Origin: Zobellia alginiliquefaciens | GTDB taxonomy: Bacteria; Bacteroidota; Bacteroidia; Flavobacteriales; Flavobacteriaceae | Length of the DNA: 64,000 nt | Reading direction: 5' to 3' | Assembly: GCF_029323795.1 (NCBI RefSeq) | Contig: NZ_CP119758.1 | Span: 1,674,001-1,738,000, forward strand | In this document: piece after piece, positions 56,277 to 64,000 of the stretch | Numbering within the stretch: position 1 is the first letter of the stretch | Layout of the letters: each line of letters starts with the position of its first letter | Translations under genes and position numbers: made by a program | The notes under the pieces: model-generated | Database searches by the model: none | What the model saw: only the letters and a program-made list of their open reading frames with translations | What the model was told of the DNA's origin: nothing

Positions 56277-56300
56277 TTTCAAGTGAATTTCAACAGCCAA

Positions 56301-56972
56301 TCAAGCTGCCGTCCACAAACTCTTTATTTCTTCACAAATCATTTCTACATCACCAAGAGTCTCATAAATATTAAGTGGCGCCGATACAATTCCTCTACCA
56401 AAAACATCGAGTGAAAAACAAAGTTTAGGGTTAACTATTTCTCCTTCATTCGCTACCACATCATTTAAATACTTGTAAATCGAAACTGCAATAGCCTTTT
56501 GCTGAGAATAATCAAATACATTAGTTTTCGCTATATGTATTTTCAACCCTCCTAAATGAGTTTTCCCATCAATACTCATCTTAAGTATAACATCAAGAGA
56601 AATTATTACTTCCACTCCATTTATAAAAATTGATCTAATCGGTGGCTTTTTAATTACCTCGTATTTCCCATTTTTCAAAATTGTCGGGAAGGACATAGAT
56701 AAAAATCTTCTCATTGCCTCCAGAGAAACTTTCCTATCATTAATTTGTCTAGGCTTCAATAAAGTTCTCCGCTTCAACTCTTCTATTCCCAAAAGTATAG
56801 GCTCTAAATCTCCTGATCTCTCCACACTTTTCCTAATTCTAGCCTTTGGTAATTGATAGTACGCTATCCTGAATGGATTTGGCTCCTTTTGCTGTCTAAT
56901 TATTCTTTTCTTTTTAGCGAATGAAGAATTTATAAAATCCGCTACTTGATTAATCGAAATCTGATAACTCAT
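56301..56972 (-). CDS. Protein of unknown function (223 residues)
   Basis: Not recognised. It is a soluble, basic N-terminal half (KKKRIIRQQKEPNPFRIAYY; LPKARIRKSVERSGD) with a C-terminal mixed alpha/beta part. The central block VEVIISLDVILKMSIDG, then THLGGLKIHIAKTN, then YSQQKAIAVSIYKYL has acidic and Lys residues on strands followed by a helix. That is loosely like a PD-(D/E)XK nuclease core, but this is only a hint. It is monocistronic with its own terminator, flanked by intergenic DNA on both sides, as expected for an accessory gene. Confidence 0.7.
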   Translation of the reverse strand: MSYQISINQVADFINSSFAKKKRIIRQQKEPNPFRIAYYQLPKARIRKSVERSGDLEPILLGIEELKRRTLLKPRQINDRKVSLEAMRRFLSMSFPTILKNGKYEVIKKPPIRSIFINGVEVIISLDVILKMSIDGKTHLGGLKIHIAKTNVFDYSQQKAIAVSIYKYLNDVVANEGEIVNPKLCFSLDVFGRGIVSAPLNIYETLGDVEMICEEIKSLWTAA

Positions 56973-57080
56973 AATTTAAAATTAAATGTTGATAAATAAA
57001 CTTTGGCCTGTTAAATTCCATGTTCGCAAACCCTAAGAAGGTTTCTTTATTAACAATGACCTGTTCAATTTGTTTTCAAC

Positions 57081-57111
57081 TTGTATGAGAGTATCAAATC
57101 TTATATATTTG
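57081..57111 (+). promoter_or_regulatory. Orphan promoter upstream of a candidate small RNA
   Basis: TTG at 57081-57083, a 20-base spacer, then TATATTTG at 57104-57111: a full consensus match with no protein gene behind it on the plus strand. An 8-bp inverted repeat (TATCAAAT 57092-57099 with ATTTGATA 57107-57114) overlaps the -7 box and could be an operator. Confidence 0.55.
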
Positions 57112-57117
57112 ATATAT

Positions 57118-57235
57118 ACAAAACTGGAGAGGAGGTTTTTCTCTTCAACTCTTTCTTAAATTTTTTTAGGTGTCGGACCTTATGAATAAAATTAAGAAAT
57201 ATACAAGTTAGGGATGTTGACGCATCCCTTTTCTT
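57118..57235 (+). ncRNA. Candidate small RNA, about 115 nt
   Basis: The interval runs from the expected start of the promoter at 57081-57111 to a terminator (GGGATG 57211-57216, loop TTGACG, CATCCC 57223-57228, then TTTTCTTTT). It holds a small hairpin near the 5' end (GAGAG/CTCTT around a T-rich loop) and only a 9-codon ORF (57184-57213). It resembles no RNA family I know. It could be a regulatory RNA or the leader of a micropeptide. Confidence 0.45.
57211..57235 (+). terminator. Plus-strand terminator of the candidate small RNA
   Basis: GGGATG, loop TTGACG, CATCCC, then TTTTCTTTT. No plus-strand protein gene ends upstream of it. Confidence 0.6.
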
Positions 57236-57279
57236 TTGCTTTTTACTACCTCAGCATTTCTATTTAAGTTAATGAAAAT

Positions 57280-57298
57280 GGGAGGCTATAAACCTCCC
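57280..57298 (-). terminator. Terminator of nrdA
   Basis: GGGAGG at 57280-57285 pairs with CCTCCC at 57293-57298 around a 7-base loop. On the minus strand ATTTTC follows. It lies 14 bases after the nrdA stop codon. Confidence 0.65.
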
Positions 57299-57311
57299 TT
57301 ATATATTAATT

Positions 57312-59798
57312 TTAAGAACCGCACATCAAACAATCGTCATCTGCTTGACCTTCTTTGGCGCGGGCAATCATTTCCTTCATTTCTTCAGGAGTCATGGGCT
57401 GAATGTCCGACTCAGCCTGTGGAGCAGTTGTAGTTGTATTTACTTCCATTGCTACTGCCGCTTCTACCGGTGGTGTAGTTGCTGCCGCTTCGGCTTCCGC
57501 AGCAACACTAACAGGTGCTGCGTTTTTCTTGCTATTGTCCAATGTAAATTTAATAGCATCTACAGCCGCTTTGGTCCGTAGGTAATACATGCCCGTTTTT
57601 AGGCCGCTTTTCCATGCGTAAAAGTGCATTGATGTTAACTTGGAGTAGTTTGCATTTTCCATGAACAAATTTAATGACTGGCTTTGGTCAATGAAATACC
57701 CTCTTTGACGGCTCATGTCAATAATATCTTTCATACTAAGCTCCCAAACCGTTTTATACAAATCACGAATGTCTTGCGGAATGGTTTCTATGTGTTGTAT
57801 AGAACCATTGGCACGCATTAACTCTTGTTTCATATTTTCGTTCCAAAGACCCAAATCTACCAAGTCTTCTAATAGATGCTTATTCACCACAATAAACTCA
57901 CCAGAAAGCACTCTTCTAGTATATATGTTGGAGGTGTATGGCTCAAAACATTCGTTATTACCCAAGATTTGAGAAGTAGAAGCCGTTGGCATCGGCGCTA
58001 CTAAGAGCGAATTACGAACTCCATTTTTCATAACTTCTTTACGAAGTTTGGCCCAATCCCATCTTCCGGACAGCTCGTCATCTTTAACTCCCCAAAGGTT
58101 GTATTGAAAATCGCCTTGAGAAATTGGCGAACCTTCAAAAGTAGAATATGCCCCTTCTTCTTTGGCCATTTCCATGGATGCGGTAACAGCGGCAAAATAA
58201 AGCGTTTCAAAAATATCCTTATTCAGTTTTTTAGCTTCTTCGCTGGTAAAAGGCAAGCGCAACATAATAAAAGCATCCGCCAGACCCTGTACTCCAAGAC
58301 CAATTGGTCTGTGACGCATATTAGAATTTTCTGCCTCTTTTACCGGATAATAATTTCTATCAATAACACGGTTTAGGTTTCTAGTTACCCTTTTGGTTAC
58401 CCTAAACAGTTCTTTATGATCAAAGCTTCCGTTTTTAATGAACATGGGCAATGCAATAGACGCCAAGTTACATACGGCAATTTCGTCTGGAGAAGTATAC
58501 TCCATAATCTCGGTACATAAGTTGGAAGAACGAATGGTACCTAAATTTTTCTGGTTGCTCTTACGGTTAGCCGCATCTTTGTACAGCATGTAAGGTGTAC
58601 CCGTTTCAATCTGAGATTCCAATATTTTTTCCCAAAGGTCACGTGCCTTTACGGTTTTTCTTCCCTTACCTTCAGCTTCATATTTGGTATATAAGGCTTC
58701 AAATTCCTCGCTGTGGTGAGTAAACAAACCTGGGCATTCATTAGGACACATTAAGGTCCACTCTTCATTTGCCTCTACTCTTCTCATGAACAAATCTGAA
58801 ATCCACATGGCATAGAAAAGGTCCCTCGCACGCATTTCTTCTTTACCATGGTTCTTTTTTAAATCCAAGAACGCATAGATATCCGCATGCCACGGCTCCA
58901 TATAAATGGCAAAGCTCCCTTTACGTTTTCCGCCACCTTGGTCTACGTAACGCGCCGTATCATTAAACACTTGGAGCATAGGTACAATTCCGTTGGATGT
59001 ACCGTTTGTTCCAGCAATATAAGAACCTGTAGCACGTACATTATGGATAGACAAACCTATACCTCCCGCAGATTGAGAAATCTTAGCCGTTTGTTTTAAG
59101 GTATCATAAATACCGTCTATACTATCATCTTTCATTGCCAATAGGAAGCAAGAAGACATTTGCGGTTTTGGCGTACCGGAATTGAAAAGTGTAGGTGTAG
59201 CGTGTGTAAAATATTTCTTGGACATAAGTTCATAGGTCTCAATAGCCGCATCTAAATCATTTAAGTGAATCCCCACGGAAACACGCATTAGCATATGCTG
59301 AGGACGCTCGGCAATCTTACCGTTCAACTTCAAAAGGTATGAACGCTCCAACGTTTTGAAACCAAAATAATCATACCCAAAGTCTCTATTGTATATAATG
59401 GTAGAATCTAATCTTTCCGAATTCTCGGAAATCACCTTAAAAACCTCATCGGACAATAAAGGTGCTTTTTTGTTCGTACGTGGATTTACATATTCATAAA
59501 GATCTTTCATCGTTTCCGAGAAAGACTTCTTTGTATTCTTATGCAGGTTAGAAACCGAAATACGGGCCGCCAATTTTGCATAATCCGGATGTGTGGTAGT
59601 CATGGTAGCTGCAATTTCAGCCGCCAAATTATCTAGTTCCGAAGTAGTTACACCGTCATACAACCCCTCTATAACACGCATAGCAACCTTTAACGGGTCT
59701 ACTAAACCATTTAGGCCATAACACAATTTTCTAACTCGGGCGGTGATCTTGTCAAACATGACCACTTCTTTTCTGCCGTCTCTTTTAACTACAAACAT
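57312..59798 (-). CDS. nrdA: Ribonucleoside-diphosphate reductase, alpha subunit (class Ia)
   Basis: An 828-residue enzyme that reduces ribonucleoside diphosphates. An N-terminal ATP-cone (1-90: [20 protein letters not shown]) gives allosteric control. Core active-site cysteines are in [11 protein letters not shown] and NLCTEIMEY, and [11 protein letters not shown] is conserved. The C-terminal tail ends DDCLMCGS, the CXXC pair that re-reduces the active site. Before it is a flexible Ala/Thr/Glu-rich linker of about 60 residues ([19 protein letters not shown]), longer than usual. It is co-transcribed after nrdB. Confidence 0.96.
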   Translation of the reverse strand: MFVVKRDGRKEVVMFDKITARVRKLCYGLNGLVDPLKVAMRVIEGLYDGVTTSELDNLAAEIAATMTTTHPDYAKLAARISVSNLHKNTKKSFSETMKDLYEYVNPRTNKKAPLLSDEVFKVISENSERLDSTIIYNRDFGYDYFGFKTLERSYLLKLNGKIAERPQHMLMRVSVGIHLNDLDAAIETYELMSKKYFTHATPTLFNSGTPKPQMSSCFLLAMKDDSIDGIYDTLKQTAKISQSAGGIGLSIHNVRATGSYIAGTNGTSNGIVPMLQVFNDTARYVDQGGGKRKGSFAIYMEPWHADIYAFLDLKKNHGKEEMRARDLFYAMWISDLFMRRVEANEEWTLMCPNECPGLFTHHSEEFEALYTKYEAEGKGRKTVKARDLWEKILESQIETGTPYMLYKDAANRKSNQKNLGTIRSSNLCTEIMEYTSPDEIAVCNLASIALPMFIKNGSFDHKELFRVTKRVTRNLNRVIDRNYYPVKEAENSNMRHRPIGLGVQGLADAFIMLRLPFTSEEAKKLNKDIFETLYFAAVTASMEMAKEEGAYSTFEGSPISQGDFQYNLWGVKDDELSGRWDWAKLRKEVMKNGVRNSLLVAPMPTASTSQILGNNECFEPYTSNIYTRRVLSGEFIVVNKHLLEDLVDLGLWNENMKQELMRANGSIQHIETIPQDIRDLYKTVWELSMKDIIDMSRQRGYFIDQSQSLNLFMENANYSKLTSMHFYAWKSGLKTGMYYLRTKAAVDAIKFTLDNSKKNAAPVSVAAEAEAAATTPPVEAAVAMEVNTTTTAPQAESDIQPMTPEEMKEMIARAKEGQADDDCLMCGS

Positions 59799-59923
59799 GT
59801 GAATACTTTTTTAGTGGGGTTAAACGTTGGTTTTGTCTATGATAAACTGTTAAAAATTTTAACAATTTTAAAATTGGGAACAAAAACCCCTCCAAAAGAA
59901 AGGGCCTTCTATTTTTCTATTAT

Positions 59924-60910
59924 TTAAAAATCTGCGTCGAAGCTTATTTTCTGCGAATCATCATCCTTATCCTTGTTCAGAACACCTGCTTTTTGGTATT
60001 CGGAAACACGCTTCTCAAAGAAATTGGTTTTTCCTTGAAGTGAAATCATATCCATAAAATCGAATGGATTTGTAGCGTTATATACCTTATCGCAATCAAG
60101 CTCTACAAGAAGCCTATCTGTTACAAACTCTAGGTACTGTGTCATTAGCTTTGAGTTCATACCTATTAAACTCGCCGGCAGCGACTCGGTAATAAACTCA
60201 CGCTCAATATCAAGCGCATCAGTCAAAATTTGAGTGATACGTTCTTTTGGCACTTTATTGATCAAGTGCTTATTATGTAGGTGCACGGCATAATCACAGT
60301 GCATACCCTCATCTCTAGAAATTAATTCGTTAGAAAAGGTAAGCCCTGGCATTAAGCCTCTTTTTTTCAACCAAAAAATAGAACAGAACGCACCGGAGAA
60401 GAAAATACCCTCAACTGCAGCAAATGCAATCAACCTTTCGGCAAAACTAGGTGACTCGATCCAGTTCAATGCCCAGTCTGCCTTTTTCTTAATGGCCGGA
60501 AAGTTCTCCAATGCCTTAAAAAGTATATTTTTCTCTTTTTCGTCTTTTACGTAAGTATCGATTAAAAGTGAATAGGTTTCAGAGTGAATATTCTCCATCA
60601 TTATCTGAAAACCGTAGAAGAACTTAGCTTCCGCATATTGCACTTCGCTAACAAAGTTTTCTGCTAAATTTTCGTTTACAATACCATCAGAAGCAGCAAA
60701 AAAGGCTAATATATGCTTAATGAAGTACCGCTCATCATCACTTAATTTGTTATTCCAATCGTTTATGTCTTCACTAAGGTCAATTTCCTCGGCCGTCCAA
60801 AAACAAGCTTCACACTTCTTGTACCACTCCCATAAGTCATGATGTTTAATGGGAAAGATTACAAAACGGTCGTTGTTTTCTTCCAAAATAGGCTCCAAGG
60901 CTACGGACAT
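59924..60910 (-). CDS. nrdB: Ribonucleoside-diphosphate reductase, beta subunit (class Ia)
   Basis: I choose the ATG at 60910 (328 residues, [12 protein letters not shown]). A longer frame to 61027 adds 39 residues with no R2 similarity, beyond the usual 325-residue length. The protein forms a di-iron site and tyrosyl radical: [13 protein letters not shown] holds Glu, His and the radical Tyr, and [12 protein letters not shown] holds further ligands. The C-terminal tail that docks to the alpha subunit ends KISFDADF. It is first in the nrdB-nrdA operon, with a 125-base gap to nrdA. Confidence 0.95.
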   Translation of the reverse strand: MSVALEPILEENNDRFVIFPIKHHDLWEWYKKCEACFWTAEEIDLSEDINDWNNKLSDDERYFIKHILAFFAASDGIVNENLAENFVSEVQYAEAKFFYGFQIMMENIHSETYSLLIDTYVKDEKEKNILFKALENFPAIKKKADWALNWIESPSFAERLIAFAAVEGIFFSGAFCSIFWLKKRGLMPGLTFSNELISRDEGMHCDYAVHLHNKHLINKVPKERITQILTDALDIEREFITESLPASLIGMNSKLMTQYLEFVTDRLLVELDCDKVYNATNPFDFMDMISLQGKTNFFEKRVSEYQKAGVLNKDKDDDSQKISFDADF

Positions 60911-61134
60911 ATCAAATTGTTTTTTAAGAAATTCGTGTATTAGGAAGAAATTTCCTCCCATGTGATGGAGTAACAAAGATGGCAAAAAAGCGCCAAAATC
61001 TGAGAGGTGTCCCATCATTTCAATCACAAAGTTTTTAACACAAATTGTTGAAATGTGCGCTCGCCTTGTATATACACGGACCTCAACAGGGATCGACTAT
61101 TAACTGAAAAAACACGTATATATTAAACACGAAA

Positions 61135-61178
61135 AATTAAACCAAAAAGTATGTTTTAATATACTTTTTGGTTTAATT
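61135..61178. terminator. Long perfect hairpin between nrdB and the fibre-like gene
   Basis: AATTAAACCAAAAAGTAT (61135-61152) pairs exactly with ATACTTTTTGGTTTAATT (61161-61178) around an 8-base loop: 18 bp. It lies 43 bases after the stop of the fibre-like gene and 225 bases before the nrdB start. It is AT-rich and lacks a separate T-run, but the stem itself ends in T/A. It probably ends the fibre transcript. Confidence 0.6.
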
Positions 61179-61220
61179 AGTACTGAGTTATTCTGTTAAG
61201 CTATTATAACTAAGTACTTC

Positions 61221-63752
61221 TTATTTTTTATAAACAACAAAAGAAAAGCTGAAATCAGCACGAGTAGAATTAAGTCTCCAAGTATTTACATTGAATTTCC
61301 TTGCTCCTGAACTGAAATGCGAAACTGATGCGATGGCGGGTACCGTATGGTTAATAGTCGTTAGCACAGTCCAATTTTTAGGGTCTTCTTCATTTGGTAT
61401 TGCAACTGTATAAAGCCCTGTTGCAGTCTTTTCTATGGTAAAATTCCCACTTCCAGAGAGTATATCGGTATTATCGTCAATATAACCATAGGCAATGGGT
61501 AACATATCAGTAGTGCCCGTAGTTCCTCTCCTCATTTCCCCTGAGACCTTAATTTCTCCATTCACATCTAACTTTGTAGTGGGGTTAACTGTTCCAACAC
61601 CTACATTTCCATTAGGAATTATAGTTAACTTAGGAGTTGCATTGGTTACTAGATGAACCTTACCCGTAGTATTTAAAACACCCGTACCAAAGTCCATGTC
61701 TTTATCGCCAGTATAAATACCTGCATAGCCAATATAGCCATTGGAATTATCAAAACGTAACCAATTTTCAGGTCGTGAAGTTTCCAATATTAAAGGATTG
61801 TTCTGGCCAGTTGATATATGTAAACCTGTACTAGGATTAACTGTTCCAACACCTACATTACCATTAGGAATTACGGTTAACTTAGGTTCAGCATTGGCAA
61901 CAAGATGCACCTTTCCCGTAGCATTAAAACTACCCGTACCAAAGTCCATATCTTTATCACCATTAAAAATACCTGCATAACCGATATAGCCATTGGAATT
62001 TGCAAAACGTAACCAATTATCAGATGCTGAAGTTTCTAGAATTAAAGGACTAGTGGAGGTACTGGAGATGTGTAAATCTGAAGTAGGACTAGCCGTACCC
62101 AAACCTACTTTACCACTATCAAAATAAATATCACTCCCGTTTTCAGACCATAAGGAACTACCTCCCCCTCCACCAACTTCATCAGTGCCAGCAACCCAAT
62201 TACCTAAGGCTGCATCCCACTTTGCCACCTGACCATCGGCTGTTCCAACTAATCCATCTATAATTCCGTCATCACCTACTAAAAGTCCGTGCCTGGTAGT
62301 TCTATTAAAATAATCGCTAAAATCAACACTCCCAACACCATCTTCAATAGAAAGCACATCTCCGGTTAAGACCAAATCTTGATCATCAGTATCTACCAAG
62401 CCGCCAGCCGCCAATTCTTCTATTGCCGCTTGTGTATCCACAGCCGCAAGACCCGTTCCTGTATTGTCAAAAGGAACTTCCAAAGCTTCTTGGTCATCTG
62501 TTCCTCCCGGTGGAATAATTGTAGACAAATCTACCCCTGTACCATCATCTATTTGAAGCATGGTTCCCGATAATGATAGGTTCTGATCATCCGTATCTAC
62601 CAAACCACCAGCTGCCAATTCTTCTATTGCCGCTTGTGTATCCGCAGCCGCAAGACCTGTTCCTGTATTATCAAAAGGAACCTCAGAAGCGTTTTGGTCA
62701 TCTGTTCCTCCGGGTGGAATAATTGTAGACAAATCTACCCCTGTACCGTCATCTATTTGAAGCATGGTTCCCGATAATGATAGGTTCTGATCATCCGTAT
62801 CTACCAATCCACCTGATGCCAATTCTTCTATTGCCGCTTGTGTATCCGCAGCCGCAAGACCTGTTCCTGTATTATCAAAAGGAACCTCAGAAGCGTTTTG
62901 GTCATCTGTTTCTCCGGGTGGAATTATTGCCGATAAATCTATGGTAGATCCATCAGTAATACTTAAATCAGTTCCAGAAAGACTTATATCTTGAATTTCA
63001 TTAGTTGGGTCAGCATCCGCATCGGCGCCACCTCCAGCAGTCGCTACAATTTCATCTAAAGCTTCTTGGACATTACCCGCCGTAAGTCCTGAATCTACAT
63101 TGTTATAAGGCACTTCGGAAGCAATCTGAGCGTCTCCGCCACCGCCTCCACTAAACAGACGATTATCCACATAAGTTTTTACCGCTCTTTGGGTGGGTAA
63201 AATACCGTTGCTATTTTCGGCCAACCCACCATCATCCGAAATCTCATTAACCTGATTTCCAGAGTTAAGATTGAAACCGCCTAAAATTCTTAAGTCGCTT
63301 TTTATTTTTACCTCTCCAACGTTCTTATTTTCTATATCATTCCCATTGGTTTCCCACTGTTGACTGCCCGAGGCCATGGAGTAAGGAACTGCCATTAGTT
63401 CCGTGGTACCCACTTCAACGCCATTAAAGGACACCACTACAAAAGTAGCTTGGCCCCAAGGCAAATTGGAGTAACTACCACTATTGCTGTTTCCACTGCC
63501 TATTTGCAAATTAAAGACGCCGTTGGCATCCGTAGTTATGGAGTGACTTTCTTCATATTGCGCATCCGCATCCGCACTACCGAATTTTAAGGCGATACCA
63601 ATGTCTATAGTCTCCTGCTCCATTAATTCATTATCCGAATTACGGGCCACCCCTTGGTAATTGATATAGTTTTTCTGCTGCGCTTGTCCCATAAAAGCTC
63701 CACAGAACATAATGGTCAAGACTATAAGTAATGATGTGTAATTTATTTTCAT
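61221..63752 (-). CDS. Secreted fibre-like repeat protein
   Basis: An 843-residue exported protein with a signal peptide (1-24, ending GQAQ). Residues 25-130 form a head domain (NYINYQGVARNSDNELMEQE), common in tail-fibre-like proteins of Bacteroidota. Residues about 200-480 hold repeats of 68 residues (ASEVPFDNTGTGLAAADTQ, AAIEELAAGGLVDTDDQNL). Residues about 555-745 hold 84-residue repeats (VGVGTVNPSTGLHIS, NWLRFDNSNGYIGYAGIY). The C-terminus has no sorting domain. The repeats are acidic and Gly/Thr-rich, suggesting an elongated adhesin. The gene upstream, which stops four bases before, encodes a type IX-secreted protein. Confidence 0.88.
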   Translation of the reverse strand: MKINYTSLLIVLTIMFCGAFMGQAQQKNYINYQGVARNSDNELMEQETIDIGIALKFGSADADAQYEESHSITTDANGVFNLQIGSGNSNSGSYSNLPWGQATFVVVSFNGVEVGTTELMAVPYSMASGSQQWETNGNDIENKNVGEVKIKSDLRILGGFNLNSGNQVNEISDDGGLAENSNGILPTQRAVKTYVDNRLFSGGGGGDAQIASEVPYNNVDSGLTAGNVQEALDEIVATAGGGADADADPTNEIQDISLSGTDLSITDGSTIDLSAIIPPGETDDQNASEVPFDNTGTGLAAADTQAAIEELASGGLVDTDDQNLSLSGTMLQIDDGTGVDLSTIIPPGGTDDQNASEVPFDNTGTGLAAADTQAAIEELAAGGLVDTDDQNLSLSGTMLQIDDGTGVDLSTIIPPGGTDDQEALEVPFDNTGTGLAAVDTQAAIEELAAGGLVDTDDQDLVLTGDVLSIEDGVGSVDFSDYFNRTTRHGLLVGDDGIIDGLVGTADGQVAKWDAALGNWVAGTDEVGGGGGSSLWSENGSDIYFDSGKVGLGTASPTSDLHISSTSTSPLILETSASDNWLRFANSNGYIGYAGIFNGDKDMDFGTGSFNATGKVHLVANAEPKLTVIPNGNVGVGTVNPSTGLHISTGQNNPLILETSRPENWLRFDNSNGYIGYAGIYTGDKDMDFGTGVLNTTGKVHLVTNATPKLTIIPNGNVGVGTVNPTTKLDVNGEIKVSGEMRRGTTGTTDMLPIAYGYIDDNTDILSGSGNFTIEKTATGLYTVAIPNEEDPKNWTVLTTINHTVPAIASVSHFSSGARKFNVNTWRLNSTRADFSFSFVVYKK
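61609..62112 (-). repeat. 252-bp tandem repeats inside the fibre-like gene
   Basis: Two adjacent copies, with the phase marker CCATTAGG at 61609 and 61861, a 252-bp (84-codon) period. They encode the VGVGTVNP and NWLRFxNSNGYIGYAGI blocks. They differ at scattered bases. Confidence 0.8.
62390..63000 (-). repeat. 204-bp tandem repeats inside the fibre-like gene
   Basis: Three copies, with GCCAATTCTTC at 62410, 62614 and 62818, an exact 204-bp (68-codon) period. Copies two and three are nearly identical at DNA level, so they arose recently or are kept alike by recombination. Degenerate copies flank them up to about 63120. Confidence 0.88.
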
Positions 63753-63756
63753 GGTT

Positions 63757-64000
63757 CTATTCTTTGATCAGTTTATATTCCTTGGTTTCTGAGTTATTTT
63801 CTAAATAAAGTTTTAACACGTACAACCCTTTGGCCATATAGGCCATATCAATTTTATATTCTAATTGGGTGTTTTCTATTTGCTGACTTATAACCCGTTG
63901 GCCGTTTACCGAAAACAGTTCTATGCCAAAAACCTTGTTCTGACTGGTAAAAACAGTTACTTCTTCTATAACCGGGTTGGGGTACACTAAAATATCCGAA
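63757..64000 (-). CDS. C-terminal end of a type IX-secreted protein (T9SS type A sorting domain); gene runs off the right edge
   Basis: The frame is open to the window edge and reads SDILVYPNPVIEEVTVF through to GLYVLKLYLENNSETKEYKLIKE. This is the T9SS type A C-terminal domain: YPNPV at the start, VNGQRV and KGLYVLKL in the middle, and a basic end. It directs the protein through the type IX secretion system to the surface. The main part of the protein lies outside the window. The fibre-like gene starts four bases after its stop, so the two form an operon. Confidence 0.88.
   Translation of the reverse strand, partial: SDILVYPNPVIEEVTVFTSQNKVFGIELFSVNGQRVISQQIENTQLEYKIDMAYMAKGLYVLKLYLENNSETKEYKLIKE

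Noticed and set aside
56117-56374. 85-codon plus-strand ORF in the intergenic region
   Set aside because: It runs through a minus-strand terminator into the opposite gene and looks like random Ser/Leu/Lys-rich sequence.
60911-61027. 39-residue N-terminal extension of NrdB
   Set aside because: The shorter start gives the standard R2 length and sequence; the extension has no R2 similarity.
61028-61136. NrdR-box-like AT-rich words upstream of nrdB
   Set aside because: Short stretches such as TATATACAC appear, but no paired 16-bp palindromes at the expected spacing could be made out.

Overview
The window is chromosomal DNA of a Bacteroidota bacterium, most likely a marine member of the Flavobacteriaceae. 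The evidence is a SusC/SusD pair, TonB-dependent receptors with an N-terminal carboxypeptidase-like domain, a type IX secretion sorting domain at the right edge, a DUF3078 gene, carotenoid genes, and promoters of the Bacteroidota form TTG-N(18-22)-TAnnTTTG with almost no Shine-Dalgarno sequences. Composition looks even at roughly 40% G+C by eye. I saw no phage, transposase, CRISPR array, tRNA or rRNA. The genus cannot be fixed from the sequence alone.

Layout. 1-4.6 kb: a GAF histidine kinase cut by the left edge, then a metal locus in which a DtxR/MntR regulator and a ZIP permease are divergent from a TonB-dependent receptor; a palindrome lies between them. 4.6-6.8 kb: lycopene cyclase and a polyprenyl diphosphate synthase, convergent and overlapping. 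6.9-14.7 kb: an ECF sigma factor with a small membrane protein, then a TetR-controlled RND efflux operon (regulator, TolC, adaptor, pump). 14.7-19.1 kb: a SusC/SusD pair without enzymes. 19.2-24 kb: aspS, a ClC protein lacking the gating glutamate, a cold-shock protein and tadA, followed by a gene remnant. 24.5-27.1 kb: an alpha/beta hydrolase overlapping a PAS-LuxR gene, with a second PAS-LuxR paralogue next to it. 27.1-40 kb: mostly housekeeping genes (dxs, DUF3078, dgt, a PiT-type phosphate permease with a PhoU-like tail, yicC-gmk-nadD).

40-55.5 kb is the most interesting part. It is a sugar-oxidation region with two copies of a divergent TIM-barrel/GMC-oxidoreductase arrangement. Around these are a DUF1080 lipoprotein (Pfam name: 3-keto-disaccharide hydrolase), a gluconate 2-dehydrogenase subunit-3 protein, a third TIM-barrel enzyme, a Gfo/Idh/MocA dehydrogenase, an MFS permease, a DinB-like protein and a secreted GH2 beta-galactosidase. 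Both GMC proteins carry a C-X5-C-X3-C motif typical of Fe-S-containing FAD sugar dehydrogenases, and several partners carry Tat signals. My reading is an oxidative, keto-sugar route of glycoside breakdown that starts in the periplasm.

55.5-64 kb: an intergenic stretch with two tiny single-span membrane ORFs, an orphan 223-residue protein, a candidate small RNA with its own promoter and terminator, class Ia ribonucleotide reductase (nrdB-nrdA), and a secreted fibre-like protein built from near-identical 204-bp and 252-bp repeats. Just upstream of that gene is the 3' end of a type IX-secreted protein.
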